Source: Streptomyces sp. NBC_01478
GTDB taxonomy: Bacteria; Actinomycetota; Actinomycetes; Streptomycetales; Streptomycetaceae
Length of the DNA: 64,000 nt
NCBI RefSeq assembly: GCF_036227225.1
Contig: NZ_CP109444.1
Coordinates: forward strand, 2,833,501 to 2,897,500
Direction: 5' to 3'
A model generated the notes under the pieces. That model saw only the letters and a program-made list of their open reading frames with translations. It searched no databases and was not told the origin of the DNA. The position numbers and the translations under genes are program-made. Of this stretch, positions 1 to 9,407 are shown piece by piece. The number at the start of each line of letters is the position of its first letter. Within the stretch, counting starts at the first letter, position 1.

Positions 1-6
1 CATGCT

Positions 7-42
7 GGGGAGACTAGAACACCGGTCTGACAGCCGGATCCC
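7..42. other. nested hairpin at window edge
   Basis: Outer arms GGGGA and TCCCC enclose an inner CCGG/CCGG pair. It may be the terminator of a gene outside the window or part of the hmgA leader. The rest of the 171 nt before hmgA shows no convincing gene. Confidence 0.25.
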
Positions 43-171
43 CCTTGAGGCTGGTTCTTCGCCTCCGGAAGTCGGATTTTCGGCCGCTCTCCGTCGTCCT
101 CTTGCGCCCGCGAAACCGCAATCCTACGGTGATGCATAGGAATCAGCCGGGGCAGAGGGCTAGGAGCAGAG

Positions 172-1488
172 ATGAGCGGGGACGTCCGCAAGACCGCCGA
201 GGGACTGACCTACCTCACCGGTTTCGGCAATGAACACAGCTCGGAGGCGGTGCCGGGCGCCCTGCCGGAGGGCCGCAACGCCCCGCAGCGCGCCCCGCTC
301 GGCCTCTACGCCGAGCAGCTCAGCGGCACGGCGTTCACCGAGCCGAGGGCGCACAACCGCCGCTCGTGGCTCTACCGCGTCCGCCCCTCGGCCGCGCATC
401 CCGCGTTCACCCGCGCCGACAACGGCGGGATCCGTACGGCGCCCTTCACGGAGACGGTCCCCGACCCGAACCGGCTGCGCTGGAGCCCGCTCCCCGAGCC
501 CGCGCCCGGCACCGACTTCCTGGCCGGCCTGTGGACCCTGGGCGGCAACGGCGACGCGGCCCAGCGCACCGGCATGGCCGTGCACCTCTACCACGCCGAC
601 TCCTCGATGGACCGGGTCTTCAGCGACGCGGACGGCGAGCTGCTGATCGTCCCGGAGCGCGGTGGACTGCTGCTGCGCACGGAGTTCGGGCTCCTCCATG
701 TGGAGCCCGGACATGTGGCGTTGATCCCTCGTGGGGTGCGCTTCCGTGTGGAGCTGCTGGATGCTTCAGCCCGCGGATATGTGTGCGAGAACTATGGGGC
801 GCCCTTCCAGCTCCCCGACCTCGGCCCGATCGGCGCCAACGGACTCGCCAACGCCCGGGACTTCCGGGCCCCGGTCGCCGCCTACGAGGACGTCGAGGGC
901 CCGGTCGAGGTGGTGAACAAGTTCTGCGGCAACCTCTGGACGGCGACCTACGACCACTCGCCCCTCGACGTGGTCGCCTGGCACGGCAACCATGTGCCGT
1001 ACGCCTATGACCTGCGCCGCTTCAATGTGATCGGCTCCATCTCCTACGACCACCCGGACCCGTCGATCTTCACCGTGCTGACGTCCCCGTCGGACACCCC
1101 GGGCCTGGCCGGCGTGGACTTCGTGGTCTTCGCGCCGCGCTGGCTGGTGGGCGAGGACACGTTCCGGCCGCCGTACTTCCACCGGAACGTGATGAGCGAG
1201 TACATGGGCCTGATCGAGGGCGCCTACGACGCGAAGGCCGAGGGTTTCGTGCCCGGGGGCGGCTCGCTGCACAACATGATGTCGGCGCACGGACCGGACC
1301 GGGAGACCTTCGACCGCGCGAGCGCCGCCGAGCTGCGTCCGCAGAAGATCGACGACGGCCTGGCGTTCATGTTCGAGACCCGCTGGCCGGTGACGGCGAC
1401 GGCCCAGGCGGCGCACGCCGACCACCTCCAACAGGGCTACGACGACGTCTGGCGGGGCCTGCAACGCCACTTCCGCCCCGCGCACTGA
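172..1488 (+). CDS. hmgA: homogentisate 1,2-dioxygenase
   Basis: Cytoplasmic Fe(II) enzyme that opens the ring of homogentisate to maleylacetoacetate in tyrosine and phenylalanine catabolism. The 438-residue product is full length for the family. It begins with the typical [10 protein letters not shown] segment. The C-terminal half holds the iron site: [11 protein letters not shown] supplies His and Glu ligands and [12 protein letters not shown] the third His. The ATG is chosen because AGGAG lies 5 nt upstream. A GntR gene follows 93 nt downstream on the same strand. Loss of this enzyme normally gives brown melanin-like pigment in bacteria; nothing here suggests a defect. Confidence 0.97.
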   Translation: MSGDVRKTAEGLTYLTGFGNEHSSEAVPGALPEGRNAPQRAPLGLYAEQLSGTAFTEPRAHNRRSWLYRVRPSAAHPAFTRADNGGIRTAPFTETVPDPNRLRWSPLPEPAPGTDFLAGLWTLGGNGDAAQRTGMAVHLYHADSSMDRVFSDADGELLIVPERGGLLLRTEFGLLHVEPGHVALIPRGVRFRVELLDASARGYVCENYGAPFQLPDLGPIGANGLANARDFRAPVAAYEDVEGPVEVVNKFCGNLWTATYDHSPLDVVAWHGNHVPYAYDLRRFNVIGSISYDHPDPSIFTVLTSPSDTPGLAGVDFVVFAPRWLVGEDTFRPPYFHRNVMSEYMGLIEGAYDAKAEGFVPGGGSLHNMMSAHGPDRETFDRASAAELRPQKIDDGLAFMFETRWPVTATAQAAHADHLQQGYDDVWRGLQRHFRPAH

Positions 1489-1581
1489 CACTTCGCCGCC
1501 GACCGACACCCCGCACACCGACAACTCCCCACCGGTTTACGGCCCTTGCACTGATCCCTCCCTACCGGTACGGATGGCCCC

Positions 1582-2334
1582 GTGACCTCCTTCGCCCCGG
1601 ATTCGATCGTCCTGAACCGCAAGCTGCCGCTCTGGTACCAGGTGTCGCAGTCCCTGCGCGCCTCGATACTCGGCCGCTCGCCCCGGGACCCGCTACGGCT
1701 GCCCACGGAGGAGCAACTCGCGGGGCACTACGGCGTCAGCGTGCTCACCATGCGGCAGGCGCTGAAGGAACTGGAGGACGAGGGCCTGATCACCCGCCAC
1801 CGCCGCCGGGGCACGTTCATCGAGCCGGACGTCCGACGGGCCACGCCGGTACGGCTGTTGGGCTCGGTGGACGCGATCGTCGCGCAGCAGTCCGGCATGA
1901 CGACCGAACTCCTGGACCACGGACCGGCGTCCGTTCCGCCCGAACTCGCCGAGCACTTCCCGGACTTGGCCGAGGTGGCGACGTACCACCGCCTCCGCAG
2001 CGACGAGAAGACCGGCGAGCCGACGAACCACGCCCGCAACCACATCCGCCCCGAACTGGCCGCCCGCCTCGACCTGGACGACCTGATCCGCTGGCCGATG
2101 ACCAAGGTGCTGCGGGACGTCGTCGGCGCGGACATCAGCCGCATCACGGACACGGTGGAGGCCCGCCTGGCCGACCCGGAGACCGCCCGCCTCCTCCAGG
2201 TCCCGCTCCTCAGCCCGATCCTGCACTACACGGGCATCACGTACGACACACAGGGCAGGGTGCTGGACGTGGCGGTCATCCACTACAGGGGTGACCGCTT
2301 CTCCTTCTCCGTCACCCTCGACGCCGCGAACTGA
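1582..2334 (+). CDS. GntR-family (HutC/UTRA) transcriptional regulator
   Basis: A 250-residue DNA-binding regulator. An N-terminal winged helix (about residues 20-80) contains the GntR signature LPTEEQLAGHYGVSVLTMRQAL. A UTRA effector-binding domain follows (about 95-245). Translation starts at GTG; no other good start is visible. It lies just downstream of hmgA, so control of aromatic catabolism is possible, but no shared operator was demonstrated. GAGG near the end of the gene also serves as ribosome binding site for the next gene, so the two are probably co-translated. The ligand is unknown. Confidence 0.9.
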   Translation: MTSFAPDSIVLNRKLPLWYQVSQSLRASILGRSPRDPLRLPTEEQLAGHYGVSVLTMRQALKELEDEGLITRHRRRGTFIEPDVRRATPVRLLGSVDAIVAQQSGMTTELLDHGPASVPPELAEHFPDLAEVATYHRLRSDEKTGEPTNHARNHIRPELAARLDLDDLIRWPMTKVLRDVVGADISRITDTVEARLADPETARLLQVPLLSPILHYTGITYDTQGRVLDVAVIHYRGDRFSFSVTLDAAN

Positions 2335-2346
2335 GGTCGTCGTACG

Positions 2347-3507
2347 ATGCCGAGCGTGACGCACGACGACGCTCCGCTGCTCGCGGACCTGATGCCGTGG
2401 TCCGTCGCACCGATCCGGCTCGGCCGGGGGTGGCCGACGGCGCCCGACGCGGCAACCCTGAAAGCGCGCTGGGACGCCCTGGTGAAGGCTGAACTCCCCG
2501 ACCGGGAGACCCTGTTCGAGCCGAGCCGCTCGCGCACCCTGCACTCGGCGGTGTCCCAGCTCCCGGGCCAGCCCAGCGGCACGGAGAAGCTGATCCGCGC
2601 CACGGGCCCCTGCCCGGAACCGGTCCGTGTCCTGTACGCCCCCTTCGACGAGCAGTGGCTGATCCCGGACCACCGCCTGATCGACGTGGCGCGACCGGAG
2701 TTGTGGCGGGTGGCGGACGAGCACCAGATCTTCGTCGTGGAAACGGCGGGCGCCCCCGGCCCGCTCCTCCTCGCCTCCTCGGTCCTCCCCCAGCTCCGCC
2801 CCGGTCGCGTCCGCCCCCTCTACCGCCGCCCCGCAGCCGAGGAACCGAACCTGGCGCCGGGCCTGTTGGACCACCTCGCCACCCACCTCGGCCACTCCCC
2901 CACCCCGGCGGACCTCCTCGCCTGGACGGTGACGACAGCCCGCCCCGGACTCGCCGTACCCCTCACCCGGGACCCCGAACTCTGGGCACGCGGAGTCGAG
3001 TTGGGCCACCGCATCCTCTGGCTGATGCGCCGCAACGGCGACCGCCCCAAACTCCCCGGCGGCCGACGCCCCTACGTCCGCGCCCCCTTGCCACCCCTCC
3101 CCCTCACCCTCCACTACGACCGCGACGAGGAGACCCTGCACCTCGACGAGGGCCGCATCTCCCCGGTACCGCCCGAGTCCTGGGACTTCGAGGTGAGCGG
3201 AGTGCGCGTCCTGGAGGAGTGGTTCACGTCCCGGACATCGGAGACCGCCGAGCCGGGCACGCTGGCCGCGATCCGCCCGGGGACGTGGCAGCAGACGTGG
3301 ACTTCAGAACTGCTGGAGCTGATCACGGTGTTGGCACTGCTGGCGGAACTGCGGCCACAGCAGGAGGAGTTGGAGGTACGGGACCAGATCACGGCGGCGG
3401 AACTGCGCAAGGCGGGCGTCCTGCCGGTACCGGAGGCGGCACGTCGGCCCGCATCGGTTTTGGACCACCACGAAGAGGGCCCGGAGGGTCAGTTCGCTCT
3501 GATCTAG
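2347..3507 (+). CDS. protein resembling type ISP restriction enzyme C-terminal specificity domain
   Basis: A 386-residue protein. Its opening (DLMPWSVAPIRLGRGWPTAP) and overall pattern match Streptomyces proteins that, from memory, are annotated as type ISP restriction/modification enzymes, related to the C-terminal specificity region of LlaBIII-like enzymes. No helicase, PD-(D/E)XK nuclease or NPPY-type methylase motif is visible, and no neighbour supplies them. It is therefore either a stand-alone DNA-recognition protein or a protein with a different job. The start is coupled to the upstream GntR gene (12 nt gap, shared GAGG). The stop overlaps the stop of the convergent TetR gene in a single CTAG. 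Confidence 0.6.
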   Translation: MPSVTHDDAPLLADLMPWSVAPIRLGRGWPTAPDAATLKARWDALVKAELPDRETLFEPSRSRTLHSAVSQLPGQPSGTEKLIRATGPCPEPVRVLYAPFDEQWLIPDHRLIDVARPELWRVADEHQIFVVETAGAPGPLLLASSVLPQLRPGRVRPLYRRPAAEEPNLAPGLLDHLATHLGHSPTPADLLAWTVTTARPGLAVPLTRDPELWARGVELGHRILWLMRRNGDRPKLPGGRRPYVRAPLPPLPLTLHYDRDEETLHLDEGRISPVPPESWDFEVSGVRVLEEWFTSRTSETAEPGTLAAIRPGTWQQTWTSELLELITVLALLAELRPQQEELEVRDQITAAELRKAGVLPVPEAARRPASVLDHHEEGPEGQFALI

Positions 3508-4220
3508 CCTCGCTCGGGGTCGAAGGCGTCCAGAACCTTCGCCAACGCCATATCGAACACCGCGTCCAGATCAATGGGCCCCGGATCCTCCATGAACGCC
3601 GCAGCCATCCGCGGATACGCCCCACCCGCGATCCGACTCCCCAAGTACGCGATCCGCACCGCGTTCTCCTGCTCCTCAGACCAAGGCAGCGAGCGCGACC
3701 GCTCGGCAGTCGCCAACTCATTGCTCACATACATCGTCACGACCCCGTTGAGCAGCCCGACGAGCTGCATCTTCATGCCGTACGTCGACTCCACCGGGTC
3801 CAGACAAGCCAGGCAATGCTCCAGATACCGCAGCGCGTTGGGGCTGAACCCGTACACCGGTGACATCAGCCGAGGCAGCCAGGGATGCCGGTGCATCAAC
3901 GTCCGCGTCTGATGGGCGACCCGGACCATGTCCGCCCGCCAGTCCCCCGACGGCTCCCACTCCTCGTGCTCGCCACTGACCGCGTCGACCATCAGCTCGT
4001 ACAGGTCCTCCTTGCGGGGGACGTAGTTGTACAGCGACATCGTGCCGCACCCCAGTTCGGCCGCGACATGCCGCATGGACACCGCGTCCAGCCCCCCACC
4101 GTCGGCGATCCGCACGGCCGCCGCCGCGATGTCCGCGCGGCGGAACGCCGGCTTCGGCCCCCGCCCCGCACGCTCGGGGCGCGCCCAGATCACTTCGGGT
4201 ACGGCCGCTCGGTCCGCCAT
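3504..4220 (-). CDS. TetR-family transcriptional repressor
   Basis: A 238-residue regulator with an N-terminal helix-turn-helix (about residues 25-70, containing AVSMRHVAAELGCGTMSLYNYV). The C-terminal domain is of the TetR_C type and would bind a small ligand. The ATG is preceded by GAGGTGAT. It is divergent from a DrrAB-like ABC exporter, and the shared promoter carries two related palindromes, so it most likely represses the pump and itself until a drug-like ligand binds. The gene ends in a CTAG shared with the convergent gene, leaving no intergenic terminator. Confidence 0.93.
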   Translation of the reverse strand: MADRAAVPEVIWARPERAGRGPKPAFRRADIAAAAVRIADGGGLDAVSMRHVAAELGCGTMSLYNYVPRKEDLYELMVDAVSGEHEEWEPSGDWRADMVRVAHQTRTLMHRHPWLPRLMSPVYGFSPNALRYLEHCLACLDPVESTYGMKMQLVGLLNGVVTMYVSNELATAERSRSLPWSEEQENAVRIAYLGSRIAGGAYPRMAAAFMEDPGPIDLDAVFDMALAKVLDAFDPERG

Positions 4221-4248
4221 TGATCATCACCTCGACCACCATGCTAGT

Positions 4249-4308
4249 TACGTACAGCGTACGTAGTGCGCTATGGTCGGCCCATGGCTACTACGTACGC
4301 TGTACTTA
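4249..4308. promoter_or_regulatory. twin TetR operators
   Basis: A perfect 7-3-7 palindrome, TACGTAC-AGC-GTACGTA (4249-4265), and an inverted near-copy, TACGTAC-GCT-GTACTTA (4292-4308), flank and overlap the exporter start codon at 4284. Position between the divergent regulator and pump fits a TetR operator pair. Confidence 0.8.
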
Positions 4309-5228
4309 GTGAAGGTCTGGAGAAGCGCTTCGGCGCTGTGCATGCCGTGCGCGGGCTGGACCTGGCGGTGGCGCGGGGCACGGTCTGCGGGGTCCTCGGC
4401 CCCAACGGCGCGGGCAAGACCACGGCGGTCCGGCTGCTCACCACCCTGCTGCGGCCCGACGCGGGCTCCGCACGGATCGCCGGGCACGATCTCGTCCGGG
4501 AGGCTTCGGCCGTACGGCGCAGCATCGGCGTCACCGGGCAGTACGCGTCGGTCGACGGCGACCTCACCGGCCGGCAGAACCTGCGGCTGTTCGCCCGGCT
4601 GCACCGGATGCGGAGCCCCGCCGAACGGGCCGGCGAGCTGCTGGACCGCTTCGGTCTGGCGGAAGCCGCCGACCGCCCCGCGTCGACGTACTCCGGCGGG
4701 ATGCGCCGCCGCCTCGACCTGGCCGCGAGTCTCATCCGACGCCCCGACGTGCTCTTCCTGGACGAACCGACGACCGGCCTCGACCCGGCCAGCCGGAACC
4801 GGATCTGGGACGCCGTACGGGACCTGAAGAGGGAGGGTACGACCGTGCTGCTGACCACGCAGTACCTGGAGGAGGCCGACCAACTCGCCGACGACATAGC
4901 CCTGGTGGACCGGGGGCGGGTCGCGCACAGCGGGTCGCCGGCCCAACTGAAGGCGCTCGTCGGCACATACGCCGAGGTCGTCGTCGCCCACACGGACGCC
5001 CTCGCCGAGGCAGCCGGTGTCCTCGACCGACTCACCGGCGCCGAGCCCTCGTTCGACCATGAGCGGAACGCCGTGGGCGCGGTCACCGGCGACCCGACCC
5101 TCACCCTCCCCCGTCTGGTCCGCGAACTCGACGCGGCGGGCGTGCCGTTGCTCGACGCGAGCATGCGCCCGCCGACCCTCGAGGACGTGTTCCTCCGGCT
5201 GACGGACCGCAAGGAGGCGGTGGCATGA
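4284..5228 (+). CDS. DrrA-like ABC exporter ATP-binding protein
   Basis: ATPase of a two-gene drug-type exporter. Walker A is GPNGAGKTT, the signature is YSGGMRRRLD, and Walker B is VLFLDEPTTGLDP. The C-terminal extension matches the daunorubicin-resistance DrrA type. The ATG at 4284 is used rather than the GTG at 4266, because the family starts near here (314 residues). The second operator overlaps the first codons, so bound repressor would sit on the start site. The stop overlaps the permease start by ATGA. The substrate is unknown. Confidence 0.93.
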   Translation: MATTYAVLSEGLEKRFGAVHAVRGLDLAVARGTVCGVLGPNGAGKTTAVRLLTTLLRPDAGSARIAGHDLVREASAVRRSIGVTGQYASVDGDLTGRQNLRLFARLHRMRSPAERAGELLDRFGLAEAADRPASTYSGGMRRRLDLAASLIRRPDVLFLDEPTTGLDPASRNRIWDAVRDLKREGTTVLLTTQYLEEADQLADDIALVDRGRVAHSGSPAQLKALVGTYAEVVVAHTDALAEAAGVLDRLTGAEPSFDHERNAVGAVTGDPTLTLPRLVRELDAAGVPLLDASMRPPTLEDVFLRLTDRKEAVA

Positions 5229-6001
5229 GCGCGTTGGCGTACGACGGCGGCGCGATGCTCGGCCGGCAGTTGCGGAGGGTGCGGAACAACCCGGCGCTGG
5301 TGATCCTCACCCAGACCATGCCGATCACGATGCTGCTGTTCTTCGGGTACGTCTTCGGCAGCGCGCTGGCGATGCCGGGCGACGCGTACCGCTCCTATCT
5401 CGTCCCCGGTCTGCTGGTCGCGACCGCCGCCAACGGCATCATGACCGGCATGTTCCAGGCCGCCCAGGACTCGCACCGGGGCGTGACGGACCGCTTCCGC
5501 ACCCTGCCGATGAGCAGGGCCGCCGTACCGCTGGGGCAGGCGACCGCCGACCTGGTCGTCACGGCCGTCGGGACCGTGCCGTTCCTGCTGGTCGGCCTCG
5601 CGGTGGGCTGGCGGATCGAGGGGTCGGCGCTCCAGGCCGCCGCTGCCGTAGGCCTGTTGCTGCTCTTCCGGTTCGCCTGCGCCTGGGTCGGCATCCTGCT
5701 CGGACTGGTTTCCCGCAGCGAGGAGGCGGCCGGTCAGCTCGGCAGCGCGACCTTCATGCTGCCGCTGCTGTCCAACGCGTACATCCCGACGGACCGGCTG
5801 CCGGGCTGGCTGCGCACCCTGGCCGAGTGGAACCCCATCAGCGCGGTGACGACGGCCCTGCGGTACCTGTTCGGCAACTCCCCCGTACCGGAAGGCGCCG
5901 CCTGGCCGGTGGCCCATCCGATCGCCGGGTCGCTGCTCTGGTGTGCCGCGCTGATCACCGCGTTCGCACCGCTCGCCGTACGCCGGTACGCGCACGGCTA
6001 G
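5225..6001 (+). CDS. DrrB-like ABC-2 permease
   Basis: A 258-residue membrane protein with about six predicted transmembrane segments. It is the permease partner of the upstream ATPase, sharing a 4-nt ATGA overlap. The arrangement matches DrrAB-type exporters of hydrophobic drugs or lipids. It is probably controlled by the divergent TetR repressor. No biosynthetic genes are adjacent, so the pump may protect against external compounds rather than a product made here. Confidence 0.92.
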   Translation: MSALAYDGGAMLGRQLRRVRNNPALVILTQTMPITMLLFFGYVFGSALAMPGDAYRSYLVPGLLVATAANGIMTGMFQAAQDSHRGVTDRFRTLPMSRAAVPLGQATADLVVTAVGTVPFLLVGLAVGWRIEGSALQAAAAVGLLLLFRFACAWVGILLGLVSRSEEAAGQLGSATFMLPLLSNAYIPTDRLPGWLRTLAEWNPISAVTTALRYLFGNSPVPEGAAWPVAHPIAGSLLWCAALITAFAPLAVRRYAHG

Positions 6002-6011
6002 CGCTGAACCG

Positions 6012-7658
6012 CTATTCCTGGGGCGCGAGTTCGGGCCCCAGCGAGGAGAACTTCTCCTGGGACACCACCCTCCGGGGCGGCCAGGTGATGTTGTCCGGCG
6101 GCCATGTCTGGCCGGTCCGCTCCAGGAACCACTCCGGCGGTTCGTACATGGGCGGTTCGTAGCCGTCGGGCAGGGCCGTCCGCCACTCGACGCCCGCCCT
6201 GCGCCGCCTGAACTCGTCCTGGATCGACTTGAGTTGGTCCGGCTGGGTGAGCAGGTCGATCGCCGTCGCCGCGAGATACCGGGCGGCGGCGATGACGACT
6301 GCCCGGCCGGGGGCCGCCGCCGCGCACGAGGTGACGGCCCAGGTGTGCAGCTTGGTGCCGATCGGGGCGAGGGCGGCGCCCATGGAGACGGTCGGCACGT
6401 TCCAACTGATGTCGGCGACGTCCGTCGAGCCGCCGCTGAGGAACACCGGGTTGGGCGGGGCGAGTTCGGCGATCTCGGTGTGCAGGCCCTTCGGCGGCAG
6501 CCCGAGCGACTCCTGGAGGTCCCGCGCCAACTGCTGCGCCTCGTCGGTGAATTCGGGCGGCCCGAGCTGCCGCATGTTGTCGTGCATCAGCTCCGCGAAG
6601 GCCCTGGAGGGGAGTTGGTTCCAGCAGGCGGCGGTGACGCGGTGCCGTACCGACGTCTGCGATGCCTTCGCCGCCGCCTCGGAGACGGCGATCACCTTGT
6701 CGAGGAGGACCTGGACGCGGGCGGGACTGCCCTCGCGTACGTAGTAGCTGATCTCGGCGATCTCGGGTGTGACGTTCGGGATGTCACCGCCGTTGTTGAT
6801 CACCCAGTGGAGGCGTCCGCTCGGCGCCACGCTCTCCTCGCGCAGGAACTCGGAGAGGGTCGCCATCATCACGGCCGCGTCCAACGCGCTCTTGTTTCCC
6901 AGGGGATGCCCGCCGTGACCGGCCACGCCCAGGAAGGTGAAGGTCACCGCTGTCATCGCGGTGCTGGTGCGCCAGCCGGTGGCGTTGGAGGTCGAGGGGT
7001 GCCAGTCGAGGAAGGCGTCGAGGCCGTCGTAGACGCCCTTGCTGACCGCGTAGGTCTTGCCGATCAGGTTCTCCTCGGCGGTCGAGCCGAAGAACCGGAC
7101 GGTGACGGGGAGTTGGTGTCGCTCCGCGGCCCGCGCCACGGCCGCCGCGGCCGCTGCCGCCGCCGTACCGAGGGCGCAGTGGCCGCAGCCGTGTCCGGGG
7201 CCGTAGCCCGGCGCGAAGGGGTCGTGGACGTACTCGCGCGGATCGTGGTGGCCGACCCCGCTGTGCTGGGAGAGGCCGGGGAGCGCGTCGTACTCGCCGC
7301 TGAAGCCGAGGACCGGGCCGCCGGTGCCCTGCGAGTAGGTCGCGGTGAAGGCGGTGGGGAAGCCGGCCGTGCCGAACTCGACCTGGAATCCGGCCTGTTC
7401 GAGGAAGGCGGCCTGAGCGAGGGAGGACTTCCACTCGCGCAGGCTGAGTTCGGCGTTCTCCCAGATCTCGGAGTTGAGGCCGGTGATCCGGTCCGTGTGC
7501 TCCCCGATCCAGTCCAGCGCGGTCGTCTTGGCGGGGCTGTCCCGGGCGAGGCCCGCGGGCGGGACGTAGGCGGGCGCGGCGAGGTGGGCGGAGGCCGCCA
7601 TCACCGGGTCGGTGGCGGTCGTCGTCTCGTGTTCGTGCTGGTCGTGGGGGTCACACAC
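6012..7658 (-). CDS. M20-family amidohydrolase (AbgB-like)
   Basis: A metal-dependent peptidase/amidohydrolase of the M20 group, closest in layout to AbgB (p-aminobenzoyl-glutamate hydrolase subunit). The metal-site region includes GPGHGCGHCALG, followed by TAEE and a dimerisation domain with GHGGHPLGNKSALDA. GTG at 7658 is preferred because GGAGG lies 7 nt upstream; the ATG at 7691 has no ribosome site. The product is 548 residues. The substrate is probably an N-acyl or aminobenzoyl amino acid. It is convergent with the exporter (10-nt gap) and divergent from the CoA transferase gene. Confidence 0.87.
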   Translation of the reverse strand: MCDPHDQHEHETTTATDPVMAASAHLAAPAYVPPAGLARDSPAKTTALDWIGEHTDRITGLNSEIWENAELSLREWKSSLAQAAFLEQAGFQVEFGTAGFPTAFTATYSQGTGGPVLGFSGEYDALPGLSQHSGVGHHDPREYVHDPFAPGYGPGHGCGHCALGTAAAAAAAAVARAAERHQLPVTVRFFGSTAEENLIGKTYAVSKGVYDGLDAFLDWHPSTSNATGWRTSTAMTAVTFTFLGVAGHGGHPLGNKSALDAAVMMATLSEFLREESVAPSGRLHWVINNGGDIPNVTPEIAEISYYVREGSPARVQVLLDKVIAVSEAAAKASQTSVRHRVTAACWNQLPSRAFAELMHDNMRQLGPPEFTDEAQQLARDLQESLGLPPKGLHTEIAELAPPNPVFLSGGSTDVADISWNVPTVSMGAALAPIGTKLHTWAVTSCAAAAPGRAVVIAAARYLAATAIDLLTQPDQLKSIQDEFRRRRAGVEWRTALPDGYEPPMYEPPEWFLERTGQTWPPDNITWPPRRVVSQEKFSSLGPELAPQE

Positions 7659-7763
7659 GTGCGCCTCCGGCAGCGGCGAGGATCGGTGCATCGGCCATAC
7701 GCATCATGCTCCCCACACTCCCCCCGCATGCTCCCCATATGACAAAGATGTCAGGCGCGGGAC

Positions 7764-8972
7764 ATGATCCCCGGCATGGAGCCCTTGCCGCTGCCCCTGG
7801 AGGGCATCACCGTCGTCGCCGTCGAGCAGGCCGTCGCCGCGCCCTTCGCCACCCGTCAACTCGCCGATCTGGGTGCCCGGGTGATCAAGGTCGAGCGGAT
7901 CGACGGGGGTGACTTCGCGCGTGGATACGACACCGCGGCCGGCGGTCTGGCCTCGCACTTCGTGTGGTGCAACCGGGGGAAGGAGTCGATCGCCCTCGAT
8001 CTGAAGGATCCGCGCGGGCTCGATGTCGTACGGCGGCTCGTCGCCGACGCGGACGTGTTCGTGCAGAACCTCGCGCACGGGGCCGCCGCCCGGCTCGGGC
8101 TCGACGCGGCGACGCTGTGTGCGCAGCGGCCTCGGCTGGTCGCCGTGGACATCTCCGGGTACGGGGCTTCCGGGCCGTACGCGGACAAGCGGGCCTACGA
8201 CATGCTCGTGCAGTGCGAGGCGGGGCTGGTGTCGGTGACGGGGACGCCGGAGCTGCCGGTGAAGGCGGGGATCCCGGTGGCCGACATCGCGGCGGGGATG
8301 TACGCGTTCTCCGGCGTGCTCGCGGCGCTCGTGCGGCGCGGAGCCACCGGGCGGGGCGGGCCCGTCGAGGTGTCGATGCTGGACGCGCTCGCGGAGTGGA
8401 TGGGGCATCCGCTGCATCACGCGATGCACGGCGGAACTCCCCCGGCGCGCACGGGACTTGCGCACGCCGTCATCGCGCCGTACGACGCCTATCCGACGGC
8501 GGACGGCGGGCGGGTGCTGCTGTCGGTGCAGAACGACCGGGAGTGGCGGCGGCTGGCCGAACAGGTACTGGAGCGGCCGGAGTTGGGGAGCGATCCCGAC
8601 TTCGCGACGAACGCGGCGCGGGTCGTGAACCGGGAACGCACCGACGCCCTCGTCGGCAAGGCGCTGGGTGGGCTCGGCGCCGACGAGGCCGTGGGGCTGC
8701 TGGAGCGCGCGGGTGTGGCCTGCGCGCGCCTCAGGAACGTACAAGAGGTGGCGGAGCACCCGCAGTTGGCGGCTCGGGAGCGGTGGCGGGAGGTGGGTAC
8801 GCCGGTCGGGCCGCTGCGGGCGCTGCTGCCGCCCATCACCTTGCCGGGCGGAGGCGAGGCGCGGATGGGCGACGTGCCCGCGCTCGGGGAGCACACCGTG
8901 GCGCTGCTGCGTGCCGTGGGGATGGCGGACGTGGAGATCGCAGCACTGCGCCGGGACGGCGTGGTGGCCTGA
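7764..8972 (+). CDS. CaiB/BaiF family (class III) CoA-transferase
   Basis: A 402-residue member of the formyl-CoA/carnitine CoA-transferase family, which moves CoA between carboxylic acids. The N-terminal GITVVAVEQAVAAPFATRQLA region and the GYG motif region (DISGYGASGPYADK, preceding the family's active-site Asp area) are present. Full length for the family. An alternative ATG lies 12 nt inside. It stands alone, so the acid substrate cannot be named. Confidence 0.9.
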   Translation: MIPGMEPLPLPLEGITVVAVEQAVAAPFATRQLADLGARVIKVERIDGGDFARGYDTAAGGLASHFVWCNRGKESIALDLKDPRGLDVVRRLVADADVFVQNLAHGAAARLGLDAATLCAQRPRLVAVDISGYGASGPYADKRAYDMLVQCEAGLVSVTGTPELPVKAGIPVADIAAGMYAFSGVLAALVRRGATGRGGPVEVSMLDALAEWMGHPLHHAMHGGTPPARTGLAHAVIAPYDAYPTADGGRVLLSVQNDREWRRLAEQVLERPELGSDPDFATNAARVVNRERTDALVGKALGGLGADEAVGLLERAGVACARLRNVQEVAEHPQLAARERWREVGTPVGPLRALLPPITLPGGGEARMGDVPALGEHTVALLRAVGMADVEIAALRRDGVVA

Positions 8973-8978
8973 GCGCGG

Positions 8979-9001
8979 GTCCCCGGGAACTCCCGGGGGA
9001 C
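8979..9001. terminator. bidirectional hairpin terminator
   Basis: GTCCCCGGG and its complement CCCGGGGGAC flank a short AACT loop, between the convergent CoA-transferase gene and the small gene downstream. Confidence 0.6.
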
Positions 9002-9014
9002 GCCGAGGACTTGC

Positions 9015-9281
9015 TCAGCGCCCGCCGAACAGCGAACGGCGCAGTCTGCGCAGCGGCGCGAAGAGCTTGACGCGGCTCACGCGGGTACCTGTGGCGCTGC
9101 GTTCCTGCGTGGTGTCACGCGAGGTCAGCTCACGCATCAACGAGGTCGCCTCTGCCGTCTCGCGCTGCGGGACGACAGGGCCGCCCAGCACCGAGAGATG
9201 GCGGTCGAGACGCGAACTCGTCGCGCTGCTCCCGCACGTGATCGCAGGGACCCTTGCCCTGCTGCGCACTATCTGTTCCAT
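9015..9281 (-). CDS. small basic conserved-type hypothetical protein
   Basis: An 88-residue protein with a basic C-terminus (KLFAPLRRLRRSLFGGR). No domain was recognised. The ATG at 9281 is chosen because GGGGAG lies 6 nt upstream; the longer reading frame lacks a ribosome site. It follows the sigK-rskA operon by 126 nt on the same strand, so it might be read through from it. I believe similar proteins occur in other streptomycetes, but this was not checked. Confidence 0.65.
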   Translation of the reverse strand: MEQIVRSRARVPAITCGSSATSSRLDRHLSVLGGPVVPQRETAEATSLMRELTSRDTTQERSATGTRVSRVKLFAPLRRLRRSLFGGR

Positions 9282-9407
9282 GTCACTCCCCACCCGTACG
9301 AGTCCACCCGGCCCGGGCAGGGTAACCCTATCGCCCCAACCGAGCACTCGTGTATCGAGGTCTCAGGATTCACCTTCCCCGTAAGGGTGTTGACGACCCC
9401 TCCGTGA

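Noticed and set aside
1..60. Possible tRNA fragment at the window edge (anticodon-loop-like CTGACAG, TTCTAG).
   Set aside because: Neither strand gives a cloverleaf: the stem pairing fails and the T-loop consensus TTCRA is missing.
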